Part shown: positions 23,449 through 34,182 of the stretch, piece after piece
Layout: every line of letters starts with the position of its first letter
How positions within the stretch are numbered: the first letter of the stretch is position 1
Source: Leguminivora glycinivorella
Lineage: Eukaryota > Arthropoda > Insecta > Lepidoptera > Tortricidae
Reading direction: 5' to 3'
Assembly: GCF_023078275.1 (NCBI RefSeq)
Contig: NC_062991.1
Coordinates: 2,418,001-2,482,000, forward strand
DNA: 64,000 nt
The notes under the pieces: model-generated
Databases searched by the model: none
What the model saw: the letters and a program-made list of their open reading frames with translations, nothing else
Told to the model about the DNA's origin: nothing
Program-made: the position numbers and the translations under genes

Positions 23449-24329
23449 CCTCAAGTCACAGTACGCGTAAAACCAACCCAAAGGGATAAGTGTTTCTCCC
23501 TTTCTTCAACCGCTTTTGTTCGGGTGCAAATCGGACCTTAAGGTCTTCTGATAACTCGATAAGTGTTAACCATTACCAAGTTCCTTCGCCCTTGATTGAC
23601 CACGTCCTATCGATTTGAACCCGTGACCCACTTACAAACAAACCTACCCTCCACCCTCTTATTACTTTCAGAAAAGTCCGATTATTGCTTGACCGGACAG
23701 TAAAACGCAGGTTTGCCATCCGAGCCATGGCATTGTCCAGCCGCAGATATGTTCATTATTTCCGAAGAATGGAAGAATTATTTCCTATCTAACCCATGTC
23801 AGGCAGAGTTATTGCGGATTGTAATGAAAATATAACGAAATCAACAGTTCAGAAACGTGTAAGAGCGGCTTCGCATTACGTCCGATCTGATAATAAGATC
23901 CGTCATTGCCGTAAAACAATTTTTACGAGACTATACGTACTACATCCGAAGAATGACGGAAAGAAATCGGATGACGGATATCGGATGTAGTGCGTAAAGT
24001 ATCATAAAACAGTTCTACTGCTATGATGAATCATATTTTTACGGGTACCGCTCTAGGCAGGGGTAGAATATTGTCCCGATCGGGCCATTCGCATTGCCAT
24101 GTAGCAATTATTGGAAAAGGCTCAACTTGACCTCCTTTTGCGTGCTCTACCACAGATAACTATTTTATTTTGACAACCCTAATACGGTCGAAAGGGATAG
24201 CACGACGTCTTGGATAAGGACAACACGACCCGACCCTGAACTGCTGTCAAACTTCGGTACTGTAGCGAGTGTCCTTTTTGTACATACGTAAGTAATAATT
24301 TATTCTGTGTCAAGAGTACTCCGGAATCC
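23449..24329. other. Repeat-derived intergenic DNA
   Basis: Contains a diverged palindromic piece at about 23876-23992 with CGGATGACGGATATCGGATG, related in style to the 766-891 MITE family. No gene. Confidence 0.45.
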
Positions 24330-25044
24330 CTTTTAAGTAGGGCTCTGGATATTCGTTACTACCCGCCGATCCGTGCGCCCGGCCCCTTAGCCCCGGCGGT
24401 GCTAAGCGTCCGAACTACCCGAACCCGCCGAAGTCCGTTCCCGTGTAGTGCCGTTCGCGCGTGTAGTGCCGAATCGGCGTTCGGGGCCGGACGGCCGGAC
24501 GCACGGACTTCGGCACCGTTCGGGTATTGAACACACGAGGCGGCCGGCGGACCGATCGACTTATTGCCGTGCCGGTTTGTATTTAAAAAAATACTTAGGT
24601 GAAATTTAAAATTTATATTAATTTAGCGAACGAATACGAATTGGTTTTATACATACTCGTTTTATTTTGATCAATAACGTGTTAACTATATTTTTTGTAC
24701 TTGTTCCCGTTACGTTGTAGGCTACTCGTACAGATTAGATAATATGGAGTGATATTCAATACAAATATTACAAACGTATTCCTATTCCTATAGGTCCATT
24801 GTTCGCCAGGCACACTAGTCTACTGGTTTTTTTTTTCAATAAAGTTGCTTAAGACAATTGCGAAAAGTAGAGTTTAATGGACTTTATTTGTCTCTAGGTT
24901 AACTAATAAAAGTCTAAACAGGGTATTGGTTTGTGTGAAAAATACTATATTAGTTCTATTACTTGATTGTTTTATAATGTTCATGGTGCCTTACTATAGG
25001 GACCATACCACCTATAGTATAGTTATATCTATGTCTCATAGTTG

Positions 25045-25158
25045 TAAAATAAATAAATAAATATTGGGGACATTACACAGATCGACTTAGCCCCAAACTA
25101 AGCAAAGCTTGTACTATGGGTGCTAAGCGACGATATACATACTTAAATAGATAAATAC
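25045..25158. repeat. Dispersed lepidopteran repeat
   Basis: AAATAAATAAATATTGGGGA followed by ACATTACACAGATCGACTTA and AGCTTGTACTATGGGTGCTA. I recognise this as a widespread lepidopteran LINE/SINE-type tail. Confidence 0.55.
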
Positions 25159-25277
25159 ATAACTATGGAAACGGATTAAATTGCGTATCCTGAATTTACT
25201 ATTCATCCCGACGTTTCGAACACTTTACAGCGTCCGTGGTCAACGGGTGACACTCAGTTTCCACAGTTTTATTTCAT
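25158..25277. repeat. Dispersed foldback repeat, copy b
   Basis: AACTATGGAAACGGA on the left is inverted at CCACAGTTTTATTT on the right, with the shared CATCCCGACGTTTCGAACAC core. Same family as 11806-11936. Confidence 0.7.
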
Positions 25278-26638
25278 AAATATCTTTCAAATTAAGGAAA
25301 TGTATGTGAACTGTCGAGTTATTAGTTTTTATCTAAGGAGTTAGTAGAATTAACGTCGCATGAGAAGACAAAGGTATAATAATAATGACTTGTGGGCGGC
25401 ACAATAACCAATACCCGTGGTGATTTTTACTGATAATAATGACACTCAAACCTCACACTCGGCTTCCCTTTGACATGGACAAACCTTTTGTTTGAAAAGT
25501 TCTAGATGTAGCCGCGCTGTTTTACAAATACCTAGATAAGAATGGTATTTTTTTTGTTATTTTGGAGGGTACCACTTTGAAGTGAATATGTATCCATAGT
25601 CCTGGTTCTTAACTTGAGCTAGTCGGATAGGGTGTGACAAAAAGCATGAGATTTGACATGTATATAGATAACTTACAAACACTTAACAGAAAAAAATAAA
25701 AGTACGCAGACGCCGAAATGTCAATGTTTCCCCTCTTTTCCCTCATTATATCATTATCTTCAGTTTTTTTTATATTGTCATGAAAACCGTGAAAGCTATA
25801 ATCACGATATTTAGGAAAAGTATATTCTCCATAAAAAATTTCTACAATACTGTCTTTTAAGGTACCTATATAGCTTTAACTCATCATTTTTAGATTATGC
25901 TTAAGTCCCCCGCATAATAATTGTGTTTAACTACTAGTGGGATGAGTAGGGGTAGCACTACCGACTGTTAGTAATATACTTAAAATGGAAATATTGTAGA
26001 GAATTTCATGGTACTTCTCCTAGACATATTTCTGGTAAGTACCTACTCGTAATATTTACTTATCAAAACCTTTAATAGTTTTCGTGAAAATTTTAAAACG
26101 CTAACAATGGGATATAATAGTGGAGGGAAGAGATTGACTCCTCGGCGTGTTTCTACTTCTATTTATTCTTATGAACGTCAAAGCTATGTGCACACCAAGT
26201 TTCATGCTTTCTGACATCATAATAATTTAGGCCACTGAAAACGCGTGCCCTATATAATAATACCTAAAATGTAAAACATGGAAAAAAATCGAGTAATTAA
26301 AATTTGTCCCCCATTCACAATTGCTCCGCTGTCCCTTTCTCGTTTTAGTTATTAAGGTTTTATAATTTTTGGTTCTTTAAACTGATTTTCATATTCGCTT
26401 GAACCAAGAACGCGAACGATCATCAAGCATCACTATACGTCGAGAACGGATCGGACCCGCGGGTTTTTAGAGTCCGTCGATCCGGACGCACGGACTACAC
26501 GGGTACCCGGACCTTAATTACACGGTCCCTAATTACCCGTTCCAAACGGGCCAGAAATCCGGATTCGTGTAACACGGGAACGGATACCCGGCAACGGGTA
26601 CACGAAACACGGACGCGACCGGGAGCCCTACTTTTAAG

Positions 26639-27684
26639 CATGTTTACATATTACATAACACAGCGTATTGAGCATCTGGGGCATGATTTAGACAAATGAT
26701 ACGCCGTTATCTCATATCGCTATAAAACACATTTGTCTCAAGATCCTCGCGTGCCCTCGTCACGGTCGCGAAGCTTCGCGATAAATCCGAAAGTACTCGC
26801 CCAGTACTACCAACTTGCCAACGCGAATAAAAAATAATAAAGAGCAAACGAGAAAGGCGCAAACAGCCGAGATCGGTTTGTTCAACTTTTTCATTTGGCA
26901 ACTTTGATTGCCTCCGAATGCCTTGGTGAATTTAAATTTCCTAGCCTTATCTTGAAATGCATTTAGGTTTTATAAATATCCTCACAGATATGGCTGGGGA
27001 AATGCTTTTATTTTTCCGGCATCGCTTTCAACTTGAGAGCTTTGAGCGCAATGCTTAGATATCTACACAGGCTCTATTTAATTAAAGTCCTCAGAACTTG
27101 TTCTCTTTGCTGTTTAGAAGTTTTAGAACCAATAAAGTATTCCACGAGTTTCGCAATGTCAAATACAAACTTTTTTCTGTCGACGACCGTTCGAAAACTT
27201 CGGCAAAGGCTCACAAAACTAGAAACCTCTTGAAATCTGAATCGAGTAATTTCTGCTTAGCATTGGAAATTGAAAAGACGTTTATAGGCTTTTATTAAAT
27301 GGGTTTTGTATTTCCAAATCTCATTTTCTATTATTTCGCCCGATCTGTCGTAGTGACTGGAAATCCTTTTATTGTAGGTATCTGAAAAGGTATTTGTAAT
27401 CAAGATTCCCTGCTGAATCGGATGATCGACTCTTTTTTGGTGTGGCCAGTGCAAACAAACTGTATACCTGCAGGGTTCCGGGAACTAAGGCTTGGAATTT
27501 AATGAATGCGTACGCTATCCCTTTATGGATTTGTTTCTTTATTTAACACTTCTCAATTCTCCGTTTTTTAGCAGTTTCCTGCCCATTGTTGAAAATATTA
27601 TACGCCGTTGGTCTTTTGATTAAAAAAAAAAACGTTATTTGATCTCAATTTATTCAAGGCAATTACTGCACCTTTGCAAAAGCG
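26639..27684. other. Left flank of the Polinton, nothing recognised
   Basis: The first 60 bp or so match, in inversion, the repeat at about 49340-49400. The rest has only short frames without recognisable content. Confidence 0.45.
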
Positions 27685-27690
27685 ACTTTC
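27685..27690. repeat. Polinton target-site duplication, left
   Basis: ACTTTC, identical to 47470-47475. Six-bp duplications are the family norm for Polintons. Confidence 0.9.
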
Positions 27691-27747
27691 AGTAGTAGGG
27701 TACCCCCGTTACCAGCCCGTACCCGCCCATCCATGGTCTTACTGAAC

Positions 27748-27784
<37 letters not shown>

Positions 27785-29042
27785 CCCCCATTTAGATTCA
27801 TTGCGCTGGGTCTCGACGCTCTCAGAAGCCTCCTTCTAGTATTTACAGAATACGTTCTTTACACAATAAACCTTGTGCACGACGGTCACAAAAGGATTAC
27901 CGACCCTTTCTATTGTTCGATCTGGACTCGGCGCTAGACCATTGTTACCCTACCCAGCTACCTGGCAGTGTCATGCACACCTTTTCCTTGTGTCTCATAC
28001 TGATAGGTATTTTATAATTAATTTTTAGTATAACTTTGTAATCATAATGGATTGCGATTCTAACCTAACCTAACCTAATTAAAATACCTAACTTTTCCAT
28101 TCGTAACCTAACCAAATTTAATTAAAACCTACTCTTAGTTAACCTAAGTAGTCTAGACTTACCTTTATGAAACCTAACTGAGTTTCACCTACTTTTACTT
28201 TTATTTCTATAAATGTAGGTATTTATGAAATGTATTATAATTACGTTTTAACTTAAGAACTTCTGAGTTACATTTAAGTTTATCCAAATACCTAAACTTA
28301 ACGATCCTATCTAGCGTATCTTTCTTTTTCTCGAATATTTATGATATCTTATACCTATTTCTATCATACTTCTCTTTGTTGTATTACCAAATTTGTACAT
28401 ATGATTAATAAGTCAATTTTTTGATTACGTCTTAATAAAAGTTAATTTCCCATCTTATCAAACTTTTTTTTTACATATATTTCAATGTTTTGTATCTGAA
28501 TAAACCTCGGTAATTTTGTGAAGTTGCGTTTTTGCTTAATTGCTTTATTTATTGTACCTTCTTTGAATAATTTACTTACCTATTCTTATTTTCTATGACT
28601 TGTGTATTGTTTAAGAGAATGCATACTTTCAATAAACTTGTTACGACGTGAGAAACTGAGAACCGGTTAAAACATGTTTAAGGCTAATTCTATGTGAATA
28701 AAAATGTCTTTTGTGCATTTTTAAAGATAATATATATTTATTGTTTCCGTTTATTTGAATAATTCGGGTTTTGGGTAAAGAGATCCTTCGACGAACATGT
28801 CAAGGCATGATACTTTCTATTCATATTTAACAAAGAGCATTAACTGGTGTAAACATGTTTTAGACTAACGCACCGGTAATTCTTGTGACTTGAATTTATT
28901 ATTGTAACAACTTAGTTGCTTTATTATAGATGTTTATTGTATTGTAAAATGACAAAAAGTTTATTGTTTGCGTTCAGGTATAAGATGAACTGGTTGAAAC
29001 AAGATTTATGGTACGTTCCCCTGCTCTCTACCATATTACGAG

Positions 29043-29050
29043 TATAAAAG
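29043..29050 (+). promoter_or_regulatory. TATA box of the left TIR gene
   Basis: TATAAAAG lies 141 bp upstream of the predicted start codon at 29184. The mirror-image motif precedes the right copy at about 46060. Confidence 0.6.
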
Positions 29051-29183
29051 CCAAAGACAGTCGAGGCTGAATAAGTATTCCTGTAGAGGCAGCCTTCTGT
29101 ACCAGAGCTCCTTGTATCTAGTGTGGTATATAGAGAAGTGGAGTGTGCGTTCAAAAGTGAAGTGTTTATAGACAGATCCAACA

Positions 29184-29786
29184 ATGGACGTGAGTATGTT
29201 TTTCTTTTTAAATTACTGTAACCCATATTGCCTTTTTATAATATTGTTTCGTCTAGTGTTCTTTGTATTTAATTAATAGAATTGTTAATAGTGTTTAAAA
29301 TATTGTCTTTCATTGTTTCAGTTCTCTGAAAATACTTTCAAGAACTATTACTACCCGGAAAATCAGGGTGATTCAACCGATGAGGAAGGTACAGCTGGTT
29401 TCAAAGTTAAGCAAGCCCTCGCAAAGAAACGTCCTGGAAATAATATTGACAGCTTCTTTGAACGACCTAAAAAGCAGTGTAAAACCTTGAAACGGTCTTC
29501 GAATGTAAGCAAAAGTTCGCCAGAAGGCGTGGCTAATTTATCATCTGGATAAGATGATGGGGCGTATTCATCTCACTTAATTAAAATAGAGATATATGAT
29601 ATGCAAACAATCAAAAACATCCCATCCACGGAACACTGGAAGCACGCGGACGTCAGACTGAAGTATTTTGCGTTGGAAGACGACTTGGAATTACAAAATA
29701 CGCGAAATATTGTATATAATATTACAAAACAATTAGCTTCTAAGGACACATGTGTAAAATATTTTATAGATAATAAGAAACAGTGA
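29184..29786 (+). pseudogene. TIR-encoded gene, left copy, broken by a stop codon
   Basis: Exon 1 is ATGGAC (29184-29189), followed by a GTGAGT donor. The intron is 29190-29321, ending TTTCAG. Exon 2 opens at 29322 and hits TAA at 29550-29552, where the right copy reads CAA (a glutamine codon). The frame then remains open to the original stop at about 29786, so a single C-to-T change broke it. Otherwise it matches the right copy at 45328-45930. It faces the convergent protease gene. Confidence 0.75.
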
Positions 29787-30017
29787 TAAATATAATTTTT
29801 AACGATAGCAGTAGGATAGTGTTAAAGTGTTTCACATTTCTTATCTTTCCTTTTTATGATTTAAGTAAATTTCCTTGTAAGATATTCTTTTGCATTGTTT
29901 CACATTCCAAACAAAATAAATAAGAAATAAAATGGTGTCAAATGTCTGTAGTTTTATAAAGGTTACTATGTGAGAATTCAAAATAAAAATCATTATTACC
30001 AGTACACGTATTTTTAT

Positions 30018-30461
30018 TTATTTCACAAAAAAGGTCTTAAACATATTTCGTAATACTAGATCATTACATAAAGAATTATCAGAAAACAAGTTAAGCATAT
30101 GTTTCATAGATTTTCCATGAAACTTAAAATACAAATAAACTAAACAATATTCACCACAAACAGAAGTGAAATGGTTTTGAAGTGATTTATTATTGTAAAA
30201 CCACCGTCTCGTATTTCTATCTAGAAATGACTTATGATAACCGGAAGGTTTCCTGCCAAAGGAGTCAAAGTATTCACCTACACCATTTACATCAATGTGT
30301 ATAGCAACCCAATGGGAACCCGGTTTTGAATCAGGGTCCAAATTACTGACAATAAAGGTAGGTAGATTAACCCGAATAGGTATTTTGTTGGCAGCAAAAA
30401 CATTTGAATTAAACAATGGGTTTAGTTTCCTCATACAAAATTGAATTTCTTTAGTATCCAT
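30018..30461 (-). CDS. Adenovirus-type maturation cysteine protease (Polinton)
   Basis: 147 aa. The Ulp1/adenain-like catalytic set is visible: His50 in GSHWVAI, Asp66 in EYFDSFG, Gln95 in the oxyanion position and Cys102 in SVCGEYC. In Polintons this enzyme is expected to process capsid or minor virion proteins during maturation. It is slightly shorter than adenovirus proteases but complete across the catalytic core. It is the last gene of the leftward module, separated from the capsid gene by 94 bp that contain a TATA-like ATTTATAT (30543-30550, read on minus). This suggests its own promoter. Frame and catalytic residues are intact. Confidence 0.92.
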   Translation of the reverse strand: MDTKEIQFCMRKLNPLFNSNVFAANKIPIRVNLPTFIVSNLDPDSKPGSHWVAIHIDVNGVGEYFDSFGRKPSGYHKSFLDRNTRRWFYNNKSLQNHFTSVCGEYCLVYLYFKFHGKSMKHMLNLFSDNSLCNDLVLRNMFKTFFVK

Positions 30462-30542
30462 AGTTAAGTAACATATACAAATTATTGATGATCATGCAAA
30501 CAATGATGAATTCCAAATAAAATAAATTAAAGAGAACGGGGT

Positions 30543-30550
30543 ATTTATAT
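30543..30550 (-). promoter_or_regulatory. TATA-like element upstream of the protease
   Basis: Reads ATATAAAT on the minus strand, about 85 bp before the protease ATG and just beyond the major capsid stop codon. Functional role inferred from position only. Confidence 0.4.
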
Positions 30551-30555
30551 GTTTC

Positions 30556-31866
30556 TTAACTATTGTAATCTACAGATACATCACGATTTTTATTTATTTC
30601 AATTATATTATCAAATTCTGCATACACAATACAATTAATGGTACTAGTTAGAGCGGAATCAAAACGTACTTCTATCCGAACGCTACCATGTCTAACAAGA
30701 TTCCAGTGTGAAGTTGAATTAGCAGATAAATCAGGAGTTAAATCAAAACACAATAAACAATAACCTTGACCAAAATCTGTTCTGCTTATTCCATTACCCT
30801 CGTTATGGAAATGAATACCAGTTCCAGAAAATAGAGTGTGATATGCTGCTGCTATTGTACCAGAACTAAATGAAGGTTGTAATGTTTTAGAAGGAACTTC
30901 ATGACCATCTACGAACAAACTAAATGAATTCATATTATAATGTTGAAAATTAAACGGATTTAATGCTAAATTACCATTAAAACCTGAATTTGATACAAAT
31001 CCAATAATACATCTTTTAGGAATTTGTCCGAGAAATATATTATCTAATGTTTTACCCTGAACCCCCGTTGGTATTGTGAGAACCTTAACTTCTGCCCTCG
31101 TAATGGGGTACTTTGCAGTTGTTGTGGCTAATACTTTTTGATGGGCTAACAAAACACTAGGATTGATTCTCGTTCTCCTTACAATGAGGCTGGCATCCAT
31201 TATTTGTACTTTGAATTTTTTATCTTGGTGGCAAATAAGATTGAATGATTCTTTTGAGCGAACTAACTTAATACGTAGTTCTACACCATTTATTAAGAAT
31301 TTCTCTTGATTAAATATATCACCATGTAAATGACCAATCATTTCTACTTCCTTACTCTCCTTGATAAATTCCAGCCTTTTGTTAAACCCTTTGTTGTTAA
31401 CGTCAACAGTATCCATATAGCCCGGCGTATCTTCATACCACAATCCACAAGTAAGATGAGTTGTTTTGGCTGCTGGTCCGTAGTTGAGAAGATTTTCCAT
31501 ATAAGCACGGTAGGCATATGTATTGTTTGGTGGTGATATGAGTTTTTGATTTAAATATACATCAAGTTGATTAAAAAGAGAATGTAACCAGTTATTGGTG
31601 GGTCCAACTGCAGCATCTGCTTTTAATTTAGTACCATCTTGGTTCAACACTTTAGCAGTAATGTGTATCATTGTGTGTGATAGATCTATGTAGTCATCAC
31701 CTGATCCAGGTACTTGAAATTCGATTGGACCGTCATCGCTTAAAGATGAAATTGGTTTATAATGAATCCACTGTCCGCTTTCAATGCTTGTTTGAGTTGA
31801 TGGAAGGGCAAATATATCTAATTCAGATTTCGCACACTCACATGAATGATTATGTAAAAATGACAT
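30556..31866 (-). CDS. Polinton major capsid protein (double jelly-roll type)
   Basis: 436 aa. It belongs to the conserved Polinton capsid family annotated in many animals as F54H12.2-like. Visible landmarks are SGQWIHYKP near residue 31, TNNWLHSLFNQLDVYLN near residue 91 and RAYMENLLNYG near residue 120. A C-terminal block around HWNLVRHGSVRIEVRF follows. The double jelly-roll fold is established for the family, not visible from sequence alone. It would form the hexagonal capsomers of a virus-like particle. It starts 3 nt after the stop of the upstream small gene, so the module is very compact. The frame is intact, although neighbouring virion genes are broken. Confidence 0.85.
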   Translation of the reverse strand: MSFLHNHSCECAKSELDIFALPSTQTSIESGQWIHYKPISSLSDDGPIEFQVPGSGDDYIDLSHTMIHITAKVLNQDGTKLKADAAVGPTNNWLHSLFNQLDVYLNQKLISPPNNTYAYRAYMENLLNYGPAAKTTHLTCGLWYEDTPGYMDTVDVNNKGFNKRLEFIKESKEVEMIGHLHGDIFNQEKFLINGVELRIKLVRSKESFNLICHQDKKFKVQIMDASLIVRRTRINPSVLLAHQKVLATTTAKYPITRAEVKVLTIPTGVQGKTLDNIFLGQIPKRCIIGFVSNSGFNGNLALNPFNFQHYNMNSFSLFVDGHEVPSKTLQPSFSSGTIAAAYHTLFSGTGIHFHNEGNGISRTDFGQGYCLLCFDLTPDLSANSTSHWNLVRHGSVRIEVRFDSALTSTINCIVYAEFDNIIEINKNRDVSVDYNS

Positions 31867-31869
31867 TAT

Positions 31870-32319
31870 TTAGTTTGAAAATATATCGTTATTTATATCT
31901 TTTTTATTTTTTTTACTTCCTCTTCGTCGCGATGCTTTTAGAGCAATGAGCGGTTCCCTTCTTTTATTGGACATTTTATACCCAGATCCTGACATAAGGG
32001 AATCAATTTTTTCATCGGCCTTTCTTTTCAGGTTTGCACTTGCTTCCTTGAATCGTGATCGTATGGAACTGTCTATAGGGCGAGCATTTACCATATCAGA
32101 TAAGAGTCCAACTCCTGCTCCTAAAGTTTCTTTTCCAATGGTTCTTAAACCACTAGATAATAAAGGGAGTACGGATCTAAATAGTCCTCCCAAAAAACTG
32201 CCTATACCATGTCCTCTTTGATATGGAACTCCCTTATAGACAATTCCTACACCAGAGCCGGCTTGGTGTGAATAATAATGTTCGTAAGGACAAGAGGTTG
32301 ATGATCTGTTATACATCAT
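31870..32319 (-). CDS. Small glycine-rich Polinton virion protein
   Basis: About 149 aa from the ATG at 32319. That ATG overlaps the penton stop codon in an ATGA arrangement, and I prefer it to the non-overlapping frame extension up to 32349. The sequence has YQRGHGIGSFLGGLF, a PLLSSGLRTIGKE helix-like segment and a basic C-terminus (KASRRRGSKKNKK). This block recurs next to capsid genes in animal Polintons. By position and amphipathic, basic composition it may be a minor, DNA- or membrane-interacting virion protein like adenovirus pVI/pX. That is inference, with no catalytic motif. Confidence 0.7.
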   Translation of the reverse strand: MMYNRSSTSCPYEHYYSHQAGSGVGIVYKGVPYQRGHGIGSFLGGLFRSVLPLLSSGLRTIGKETLGAGVGLLSDMVNARPIDSSIRSRFKEASANLKRKADEKIDSLMSGSGYKMSNKRREPLIALKASRRRGSKKNKKDINNDIFSN

Positions 32320-33091
32320 TTTACACGTTGAAAGTGTAGTTTCACGCAAGAAGACCCAAATTGAAATGGTACTCTGACACCGGTTGTTGTTCTTATATCT
32401 ATTTCAATTGTATCAAACTCTCTTCGTAAAACTGGTACATAGTGAGCAGGTGAGAAAATATGTGTTTTATAAGCTCCATAAATGAACTTAGTTGGATCTA
32501 AAGGTATTATTCTAAGTAACGATGTTATAACATCTCCAACTACTTGTGGATGGATGATATCTGTATAAACAAATATTTGAGATGGTAAACCTAAATATAA
32601 ATTTGCTGGGTTTTTTCCCAATGTGATTTGTTTCAAATTTGTTCTTGGTTTAAAACCCATTTGAAGACTTAGTATTGGAGTTGTTATGATAGAAGTGATA
32701 TCTTTATTTGATGTTGTTACTCCTATCATTTTTGTTAGTTCATCATAACGAAATTTAACATTATTTTTTAACTGAGGGTTTTCATTAAACGCTTGAAGAA
32801 AGTGATCTATATTATCGTAAGTAGTGGCTGGTATATGAGCTTTTATATCCACAATTTTTGAAGTCTTGTCAGCAGGCGAAAACACTTTTTCTTTATATAA
32901 ATTATGTTTTCATGCTCTTGTACATTATACATAGAACAAGGGTATTGAAATTCCACCAAACCAACTACCCATTCTCCATCCAATTTAATGGTCTTTGGTA
33001 ATTTTGTTAAAAAATGTGCAGTCGTATTATCTGTGTAATAATCGGATGAACTATTACTTAACAAAGTTAAATAAAAGCTATTATCACTCAT
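32316..33091 (-). pseudogene. Penton (minor capsid) protein, one frameshift
   Basis: The N-terminal part (33091 to about 32890) begins MSDNSFYLTLLSNSS and contains GEWVVGLVEFQYP. The remainder (to 32316) lies in another frame and ends with RREFDTIEIDIRT, then VPFQFGSSCVKLHF. Both are typical of the Polinton single jelly-roll penton, expected at capsid vertices. The break is at a run of five T on the plus strand (32886-32890) and behaves like one missing base. The start overlaps the integrase stop (ATGA). Total length of about 258 codons is normal for the family, and both halves are otherwise open. Confidence 0.8.
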
Positions 33092-34182
33092 ATTTTCTTT
33101 AAGCTTGATTCAGGTATCCAAGAATTAAATTTATTAGGATAACCTTGCCACTTCACCAGTATTTCCTTTCTGCCAGCAACTCGACGTGAACGTAATATTT
33201 TATCAATTTTATACTCGTTGGAGGGGAGGTAAGTTACTTTTTGTATTTCTTTTGAATAAAACGTCCCAATTATGCGTTCGCCTTCCAAATCCCTTAGTGT
33301 ATAAACAATTCGAGGAGATCTTTTAATAATTGAATTAATTATAAATATTTCATCACTCCAATTACTTTCGTAACCTTTTTGAAATATATGTTTGTATTTA
33401 GTGATTCTAACATGATCTCCTACGTTTAGTTTTGCAGTTTCTGGTGAGATTTGTCTATCTGTATTGCGATCATATAAATTACACCAAACAGTCATAATAT
33501 TATTAGAGTTAACATCAACTGGACACATTTTTATGCTTGAATGATAGCTGTGGTTGTAAGAATAAAGAAGATCTTGTAGAACATTTATGTAATTATATGT
33601 ATTCTTATGAGTGAAGTAACGCCACATTTTCGTTTTAAGAGTTCTCTGGAACCTTTCTACTATACTTGCTTTAATATCAGGGTTATTAGTGGTATAATAA
33701 TTAATATTTTTACTTTTGAAATAATCTCTTACCACCTTTGAAACGAATTCCGTACCTTTATCAGATTGGATATGACGAGGAACTGAGTTGGCTTCAGTAA
33801 ATATGCTTTCAAAACAATGTTTAACTGTTGCTGAATCCTTCTTCTTCATGGCTCTTGCAAAAGCATATTTACTGAATACATCGATAACACAAAGAATATA
33901 TTTGTAACCATCATTAAATTGACTATATGTACTCATGTCACTCAAATCAGCTTGCCAAAGTTCATTAAAGTTAGATAGAATGTATCTATTTCTAGTAAAC
34001 CGCCTATGAACAGGTTTATGTAGTGTATACGTGTCTTGAGATTGTAACCATTTTTTTACATCTTCTTTATTCATTTGACCTTTCATTTCCTTTGTTAAAT
34101 TATTTAAACTGCTATAACCAGCGGGATGAGAGATATCATAGTAGATTCTGTTAATATCTAATAAGGAGTCCATCTTTCCCAA
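33088..34182 (-). CDS. Retroviral-type integrase with C-terminal chromodomain (Polinton)
   Basis: 364 aa, possibly starting at Met4. The catalytic core shows Asp79 (WQADLSDM), Asp141 (IQSDKGTEF) and Glu176 (IVERFQRT), a DDE triad. A C-terminal chromodomain follows (about 322-364; YKIDKIL, LVKWQGY, NSWIPESSL). The core inserts the element with a 6-bp stagger, matching the ACTTTC duplication. Chromodomains in such integrases are thought to guide chromatin targeting. The N-terminal part carries no clear HHCC zinc motif. The gene overlaps its upstream neighbour by 25 nt and the penton by 4 nt. All catalytic residues are present. Confidence 0.95.
   Translation of the reverse strand: MGKMDSLLDINRIYYDISHPAGYSSLNNLTKEMKGQMNKEDVKKWLQSQDTYTLHKPVHRRFTRNRYILSNFNELWQADLSDMSTYSQFNDGYKYILCVIDVFSKYAFARAMKKKDSATVKHCFESIFTEANSVPRHIQSDKGTEFVSKVVRDYFKSKNINYYTTNNPDIKASIVERFQRTLKTKMWRYFTHKNTYNYINVLQDLLYSYNHSYHSSIKMCPVDVNSNNIMTVWCNLYDRNTDRQISPETAKLNVGDHVRITKYKHIFQKGYESNWSDEIFIINSIIKRSPRIVYTLRDLEGERIIGTFYSKEIQKVTYLPSNEYKIDKILRSRRVAGRKEILVKWQGYPNKFNSWIPESSLKKI

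Larger units (their letters stand above)
24338..26630. mobile_element. Non-autonomous hAT element, 2.29 kb
   Basis: Flanked by CTTTTAAG at 24330-24337 and 26631-26638. The ends are TAGGGCTC and GAGCCCTA, with GC-rich subterminal zones containing repeated CCGGACGCACGGACT-like motifs. No transposase frame is present. Two older repeats lie inside (25045-25158 and 25158-25277). A paralogous site without the insertion exists at 49340-49434, with a single CTTAAAAG at 49402-49409. Confidence 0.9.
27691..29906 (+). repeat. Polinton left terminal inverted repeat (2.2 kb)
   Basis: Inverted match to 45208-47469, ending inside at CATTGTTTCACATT. Contains a run of 34 A (27750-27783), a short TAACC array near 28062, and one copy of the TIR gene. 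It lacks about 30 bp of GC-rich sequence near the outer end that the right copy has. Confidence 0.93.

Noticed and set aside
28062..28080. Telomeric TTAGG array
   Set aside because: Only about three copies, located inside both Polinton TIRs, and therefore part of the element rather than a telomere.
31330..32221. Plus-strand frames across the capsid and glycine-rich genes
   Set aside because: They are antisense shadows of well-supported minus-strand genes.
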